From: DALYLB01 sp046154695
GTDB taxonomy: Bacteria; Acidobacteriota; Blastocatellia; RBC074
Direction: 5' to 3'
Assembly (NCBI GenBank): GCA_046154695.1
Contig: JBJXFI010000249.1
Coordinates: forward strand, 1 to 21,205
Length of the DNA: 21,205 nucleotides
In this document: piece after piece, positions 17,702 through 21,205 of the stretch
How the letters are laid out: each line of letters opens with the position of its first letter
How positions within the stretch are numbered: the stretch's first letter is position 1
The notes under the pieces: model-generated
Seen by the model: the letters and a program-made list of their open reading frames with translations, nothing else
What the model was told of the DNA's origin: nothing
The model's database searches: none
Program-made: the position numbers and the translations under genes

Positions 17702-18078
17702 GGAATACAAAACCGAGCTGCTGGAACAGAGCAACGCAATCCTGAGCCGCCATCATCGAGCCGAATACACCGGACGGCTCTCGAATGCAAGTCAGAATGG
17801 ACTCCGAGATCATCAATATTTTCGCGCGCTGCCCGGTGGTTCTGGTTCGATCCCGTCGCGATTGTTCCCTCCTGTCCGGGCATGGGGTAGAATCCGATTC
17901 AAATTCAAACATGGTTTCGGCTCCGGTGATGGTGTTTGTATCCAACTACCACCTTGCCGGAGCAAATTGATCGGTGACAATTCATACACGCAAATGAAGA
18001 CCGATCTAAGATCGAGGCGGGATGATTGTCGCTGCGCGGTTTTCCTGCAATCGATCGATAAATCATCTGGAGAGACCA

Positions 18079-19476
18079 ATGCGAAGAAATTTACTGATCA
18101 CTTTGACGCTTATCTGTCTTCTCTGCGCTGTCGCAACCGCGCAGGACGCCAGGGCCGTTCTCGAAGCGGCGATCAAGAACATGGGCGACATCAAGTCAGT
18201 CCAATATTCCGGCAGTGGCGCTCAGTTCAACCTGGGACAAAGCGTTAGCCCCGACACGCCCTGGCCCCGCACCGAACTCAAGAGCTTTACCCGTGCGATT
18301 GGTTACGACAACCAGGCCTCGCGCAATGAGGCAGTCGGACCCAATGGCTCATTGGCGGCGCAATTGCTGGCAGGCGGCAAGGCCTGGGGGCAGGCGGGCG
18401 CCAACATCACGCCGGCAGCGCCTGCGGTCGCGACGGAGCGCCAGCTGCAAATATGGCTGACGCCGCACGGGTTTTTGAAGGGTGCATTGGCGAACAAGGC
18501 TGCGTTGAAGAAAAACGGCGGGCTTATGGTGGTGACCTTCATCGCGCCGGACAAGCATCGGGTGGCAGGCACGATCTCCGCCGACAATCTCGTAGAGAAG
18601 GTTGAAGCGTGGATGGATAATCCGGTGCTTGGCGATATGCGCATCGAGACTGTTTATAGCGGCTATCGTGATTTCGGCGGCATCAAGTTTCCGGGAAAGA
18701 TCGTGCAAAAACAGGGCGGCCATCCGGTCCTGGATTTGACGGTGACGGAGGCGAAGGCCAATGTCCCGCTCGACCTTGCCGTCCCCGACGCGGTGGTGAA
18801 GTTCACGCCGCCCGTTGTGCAGGTGGCGTCGGAGAAGCTCGGCGAAGGCATCTGGTATTTGACGGGCGGAACGCATCATAGCGTGCTGGTTGAATTCGCC
18901 GATCACGTCGCGGTGATTGAGGCGCCGCTCAACGAAGCACGTTCAATCGCCGTGATCGCCGAGGTAAGGAAGCTGGCTCCGAACAAGCCCATTCGCTACC
19001 TGATCAACACCCATTATCACTTCGACCACTCCGGCGGACTGCGCACTTACGTCGCCGAGGGCGCAGCCATTGTCACGCACGAAAGCAACAGGGCCTTCTA
19101 CGAACAGACGTTCAACGCTCCGCATACGCTCAACCCGGACCGCCAGGCGCGCGCGAAACGAAAGGCCAGGATCCAGACGATGAGCGCAAAGCATGTGCTG
19201 ACGGACGGCGCCCGCATCGTCGAGCTTCATCACATCCAGGGCAACCCCCATAATTCGGGCATTGTCATGGCGTGGCTGCCGAAAGAGAAGCTGCTGGTGG
19301 AGGTGGATGTCTTCAATCCGCTCGCGCCCAACGCGCCGCCACCGGCCACGCCGCCTCCCGCGATGGTGAACCTATACGAAAACATCCAGCGGCTCACCCT
19401 TGACGTGAACCAGATTGTGGCGCTTCACGGACGCGTCGTCCCGCTCGCGGAACTGAAGAGAACAATCGGTAAATAG
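18079..19476 (+). CDS. Secreted metallo-beta-lactamase-fold hydrolase
   Basis: This encodes 465 residues. The ATG at 18079 has GGAGAG about 5 bases upstream and opens a Sec signal peptide (MRRN, hydrophobic 5-19, cut near ATA|QDA). Residues about 22-245 form an N-terminal extension with LolA/lipoprotein-sorting-like strands (VYSGYRDFGGIKFPGKIV, then VPLDLAVPD). Residues about 250-465 form a metallo-beta-lactamase domain: GIWYLTGGTHHSVLVEF, the metal motif THYHFDHSGG (H312, H314, D316, H317), GNPHNSG (H391), LVEVD (D410) and VALHG (H450). All expected zinc ligands seem present. The substrate is unknown; the fold covers lactonases, thioesterases, phosphodiesterases and beta-lactamases, and antibiotic resistance cannot be assumed. 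The PIG-L gene follows after 88 bases on the same strand, a possible operon. It is probably periplasmic. Confidence 0.88.
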   Translation: MRRNLLITLTLICLLCAVATAQDARAVLEAAIKNMGDIKSVQYSGSGAQFNLGQSVSPDTPWPRTELKSFTRAIGYDNQASRNEAVGPNGSLAAQLLAGGKAWGQAGANITPAAPAVATERQLQIWLTPHGFLKGALANKAALKKNGGLMVVTFIAPDKHRVAGTISADNLVEKVEAWMDNPVLGDMRIETVYSGYRDFGGIKFPGKIVQKQGGHPVLDLTVTEAKANVPLDLAVPDAVVKFTPPVVQVASEKLGEGIWYLTGGTHHSVLVEFADHVAVIEAPLNEARSIAVIAEVRKLAPNKPIRYLINTHYHFDHSGGLRTYVAEGAAIVTHESNRAFYEQTFNAPHTLNPDRQARAKRKARIQTMSAKHVLTDGARIVELHHIQGNPHNSGIVMAWLPKEKLLVEVDVFNPLAPNAPPPATPPPAMVNLYENIQRLTLDVNQIVALHGRVVPLAELKRTIGK

Positions 19477-19564
19477 GCCTGCTGTCATCATCTTTGCGGA
19501 GTGCTGAACCAGCGAACTTTTGCCTGGAATCATCAATGCTTCACTTCCAGAAGGAGAAGACGAT

Positions 19565-20539
19565 ATGAAACGACGCGACTTCATGACCAAATTCGCGGCG
19601 GGGAGCGGGATTTTGCTTGCAGGGCGGGAAATCCTCGCTCAGCAATCTCCTGCCAGCGGCGTCGTGATCGAGCGCCCGAGCGCGGGGACGCCTCACACCG
19701 GCAAAGTCCTGGCCGCAATTCAACCCCATTCCGATGACGTCCCGCTCTTTGCCGCCGGCACGGTGGCCAAACTGGTGCGGGAGGGGTACACCGGCCATCT
19801 GATCCGCGTCACCAATGACGATATGGGCGACCAGGCGGGCTTCGGCGAAAAGGGAAGCGTCGGCCAGAACGTGCTCGGCAACGAACGGGATAATCAGGAA
19901 GTCGCGCGAGTGCTGGGATTGCAGCGGGTCTTCGATTTGAATTACAGCAACCACCGCATGAGCGGCGTGTCGCAGCCCGAGTTGCAATCGCGGCTCATCT
20001 TTTTATTTCGGCTCCTGAAGGTGGATACGGTCATCTGTTACGATCCCTGGAGCCGGGATGAGGAGAACCCCGACCATTACGTAACGGCTCATTGCGTCGA
20101 GGCCGCCTGTTGGATGGCGGGCCGGGAACACGATTATCCCGAACACCTCGCCGCCGGACTTCAACTGCAAACGGTGCGGGAGAAATACTATTTCGGACGC
20201 GATCTGACGACCATCCCGGTCAACCGTGTCGTGGACATCTCCGGGACCATCGATCAGAAGATCGCGGCCAATCGCGCGAACCGGGCGAAAGGGCCCGCCG
20301 GCAATAACGGATCGCGCCTGAGAGCCGAACTGGCCTCGCGCAACCTGCGCCTTCCCCTGTTGGGAGACGACGACCAGACCGCCGACCGCGAGTACATCCG
20401 GGAGTTTGTCCTCAAACGAGATCGCGAGATCGGGCTCAGGCACGGGCTCGAATACGCCGAGGAGTTTCATTACATCGGGCGGTCGCCCTCACCCCTCGAG
20501 GAATACCTCAGGAAAAACGCCGTGCCGTTGAAAAAGTGA
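19565..20539 (+). CDS. Tat-exported PIG-L/LmbE-family deacetylase
   Basis: This encodes 324 residues. The ATG at 19565 has AAGGAG 8 bases upstream and opens with a twin-arginine signal (KRRDFMTKF, then a weakly hydrophobic AAGSGILLAG and a likely cut near LAQ), so a folded protein is probably exported. The PIG-L fold is shown by AAIQPHSDDVPLFAAGTVAKL (H55, D57, D58, in place of the usual AHPDDE), IRVTNDDMGD, GNERDNQEVARVLGLQRVFDL, TVICYDPWSRDEENPDHYVTAH (H171 and H176, the downstream metal-site histidines) and EFHYIGRSP. Known members remove acetyl groups from N-acetylglucosaminyl compounds such as GlcNAc-PI or mycothiol precursors with a zinc ion. The Pro to Ser and Glu to Val changes in the first motif are unusual but leave the ligands intact. 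The natural substrate here is unknown. Its pairing with an exported MBL hydrolase may reflect shared work in the periplasm. Confidence 0.88.
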   Translation: MKRRDFMTKFAAGSGILLAGREILAQQSPASGVVIERPSAGTPHTGKVLAAIQPHSDDVPLFAAGTVAKLVREGYTGHLIRVTNDDMGDQAGFGEKGSVGQNVLGNERDNQEVARVLGLQRVFDLNYSNHRMSGVSQPELQSRLIFLFRLLKVDTVICYDPWSRDEENPDHYVTAHCVEAACWMAGREHDYPEHLAAGLQLQTVREKYYFGRDLTTIPVNRVVDISGTIDQKIAANRANRAKGPAGNNGSRLRAELASRNLRLPLLGDDDQTADREYIREFVLKRDREIGLRHGLEYAEEFHYIGRSPSPLEEYLRKNAVPLKK

Positions 20540-20631
20540 TCGATGATTCGTCCGGTGTCTCGCGCCGCGTCGATACTGCCGGCGAATTCGGTTTGCAAAC
20601 TTCCTGGCTCCGAAGCGGCGGCGGGATGGTA

Positions 20632-20690
20632 GTCCGTTTTCCTCTTCTGAATCACGCAGCCATGGCGCATTCATATGCAAACGGCTATAA
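20632..20690 (+). repeat. R2 dispersed repeat, copy C
   Basis: GTCCGTTTTCCTCTTCTGAA, then TCACGCAGCCATGGCGCATT and on to ACGGCTATAA, aligns over its full length with copy A (12361-12421), with a few substitutions and two single-base gaps. It has the GGCTATAA end that copy B lacks. It starts about 90 bases past the PIG-L stop codon. Confidence 0.7.
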
Positions 20691-20844
20691 GCTCGACTTT
20701 ATCCATTTTTTGTGGACGAAGAATAGTAGCTTTGCAATTCCTTAACGCGCGTGAAAAATCAACTTCCCGAATTTATTCTCATGCGCGGATCGATGAATGA
20801 ACCGTGTGAGGTTTGTCCTTGCAGAAACAATGCGGCTTTCTTCC

Positions 20845-20924
20845 GCGCTGAAGGCGCGGGGAGAAGGTAGCCGGTCGTGGAGCGAAGCGGAATCACCGGC
20901 TACTCTCCGTCGCGCCTCCGGCGC
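20845..20924. repeat. Long imperfect inverted repeat
   Basis: Arms 20853-20875 and 20895-20916 pair over about 22 positions with two small bulges, including a perfect 9-bp core (GTAGCCGGT at 20867-20875 with 20895-20903). The pairing extends outward with mismatches to about 20845 and 20924. Loop of 19 bases. No T-run follows on either strand, so a terminator role is not favoured; it looks like another dispersed palindromic element. Confidence 0.55.
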
Positions 20925-21039
20925 TCATCGTGGATATCGCATCTGCCCGCTGGGTGAAGTTCAAGAGTCGCCCGGGGAAAAACGGGAAGGTAATTTTTAA
21001 CGCGTTAGCCTTCGAGACTTCCATTCCGACCGACAACCG

Positions 21040-21068
21040 TTGGTTACATGAAGCCCAATCTATATAAT
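21040..21068 (+). promoter_or_regulatory. Sigma70-like promoter of the TIR gene
   Basis: TTGGTT at 21040-21045 and a perfect TATAAT at 21063-21068 are 17 bases apart. The expected transcription start near 21075 gives a leader of about 37 bases to the ATG at 21112. The -35 box matches consensus at three of six positions. Confidence 0.6.
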
Positions 21069-21111
21069 CAGGCCTCGCCAACCTGGCCGATTCGTCTGAC
21101 AAGTCACTGAT

Positions 21112-21205
21112 ATGGGCAAAAAGGTTTTCATCAGCTATAGCCATCAGCAGGGAGAATGGGTCCTGCAGCGCCTGAAACCCTGCCTCGAAGCGGGCGGCGC
21201 CGAGG
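21112..21205 (+). CDS. TIR-domain protein, N-terminal fragment cut by the window edge
   Basis: Only 31 complete codons are visible. They read MGKKVFISYSHQQGEWVLQR followed by LKPCLEAGGAE, which is the first strand (KVFISYSH) and first helix of a TIR domain. Bacterial TIR domains are often NAD+-consuming enzymes or signal producers in antiphage defence, but some are only adaptors. The catalytic Glu lies further downstream than the window reaches. In Acidobacteriota-like genomes such N-terminal TIR domains are commonly fused to NTPase, WD40 or TPR regions, so the full length cannot be predicted. No strong ribosome binding site is seen before the ATG, but a good promoter is. Confidence 0.75.
   Translation, partial: MGKKVFISYSHQQGEWVLQRLKPCLEAGGAE

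Larger units (their letters stand above)
17490..18078. other. Divergent intergenic region carrying R1 and R2 repeats
   Basis: This 589-base gap lies between the CHAT gene (minus) and the secreted MBL gene (plus). It holds the CHAT ribosome binding site (GGGAG, about 17498-17502), an R1 half copy (17570-17613), an R2 copy (17657-17701) and the GGAGAG site of the MBL gene near 18069-18074. A 150-codon minus-strand frame (17493-17945) runs through both repeats and stops three bases before the CHAT start codon. I see no domain in it and regard it as chance or as a decayed gene. I saw no convincing promoter for either flanking gene. Confidence 0.5.
20540..21111. other. Intergenic region before the TIR gene
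   Basis: This 572-base gap holds R2 copy C (20632-20690), a structured inverted repeat (20845-20924), an AT-rich stretch (20695-20780) and a promoter (21040-21068). A ten-base palindrome GTTTGCAAAC lies at 20591-20600. Short open frames (for example 20797-21000, plus) run through the inverted repeat and show no domain. Confidence 0.5.

Noticed and set aside
18079..19476. Antibiotic resistance beta-lactamase
   Set aside because: The metallo-beta-lactamase fold covers many hydrolases; the long N-terminal domain and the context give no reason to assume beta-lactam hydrolysis.
20797..21000. 67-codon plus-strand frame before the TIR gene
   Set aside because: It passes through the inverted repeat at 20845-20924, and shows no domain or ribosome binding site.

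Overview
The window looks like a piece of an Acidobacteriota chromosome. This is inferred from gene content, not from a marker gene. Two things point there: a very large Oar-type TonB-dependent receptor with an N-terminal carboxypeptidase-regulatory-like domain, and a divergent membrane-anchored winged-helix protein fused to a TolB/PD40 beta-propeller. Both are strongly expanded in that phylum. The DNA is GC-rich, genes are spaced rather than tightly packed, and most have clear GGAG/AGGAGG ribosome binding sites. No tRNA, rRNA, CRISPR array, transposase or phage structural gene is visible.

Left part (1-9744), all on the minus strand: a GH19 lysozyme/chitinase-like enzyme with a histone-H1-like lysine tail; a secreted DUF4394 protein ending in a carbohydrate-binding module; a secreted GH106 (alpha-L-rhamnosidase family) glycosidase; and the 1175-residue TonB-dependent receptor. 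Together they suggest capture and breakdown of plant or microbial polysaccharide. Divergent from the receptor (10008-12239, plus) is the winged-helix/PD40 protein, a candidate sensor or regulator.

Middle part (12240-15327): hemB (porphobilinogen synthase, minus) stands alone among non-heme genes. Divergent from it is a persulfide-dioxygenase-like metallo-beta-lactamase protein with two rhodanese domains, the first lacking its catalytic cysteine.

Right part (15055-21205): a two-gene minus-strand operon encodes a 707-residue CHAT (caspase-like) protease and a 90-residue protein with three hydrophobic segments. This is the best candidate for a little-described conflict or cell-death module. It is followed on the plus strand by an exported metallo-beta-lactamase hydrolase, a Tat-exported PIG-L/LmbE deacetylase, and, at the window edge, the first 31 codons of a TIR-domain protein behind a good sigma70-like promoter. 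A CHAT protease and a TIR protein within 4 kb hint at an effector-rich neighbourhood.

The gaps between genes carry at least two dispersed repeat families. R1 is a palindrome built on TCACGCGAAGACGCGAA (near 6050, 14980 and 17590). R2 is a roughly 60-bp element with a CGCATGCATATGC core ending in GGCTATAA (near 6140, 12390, 17680 and 20660). A long hairpin followed by a T-rich run (993-1064) and a structured inverted repeat (20845-20924) add to this.
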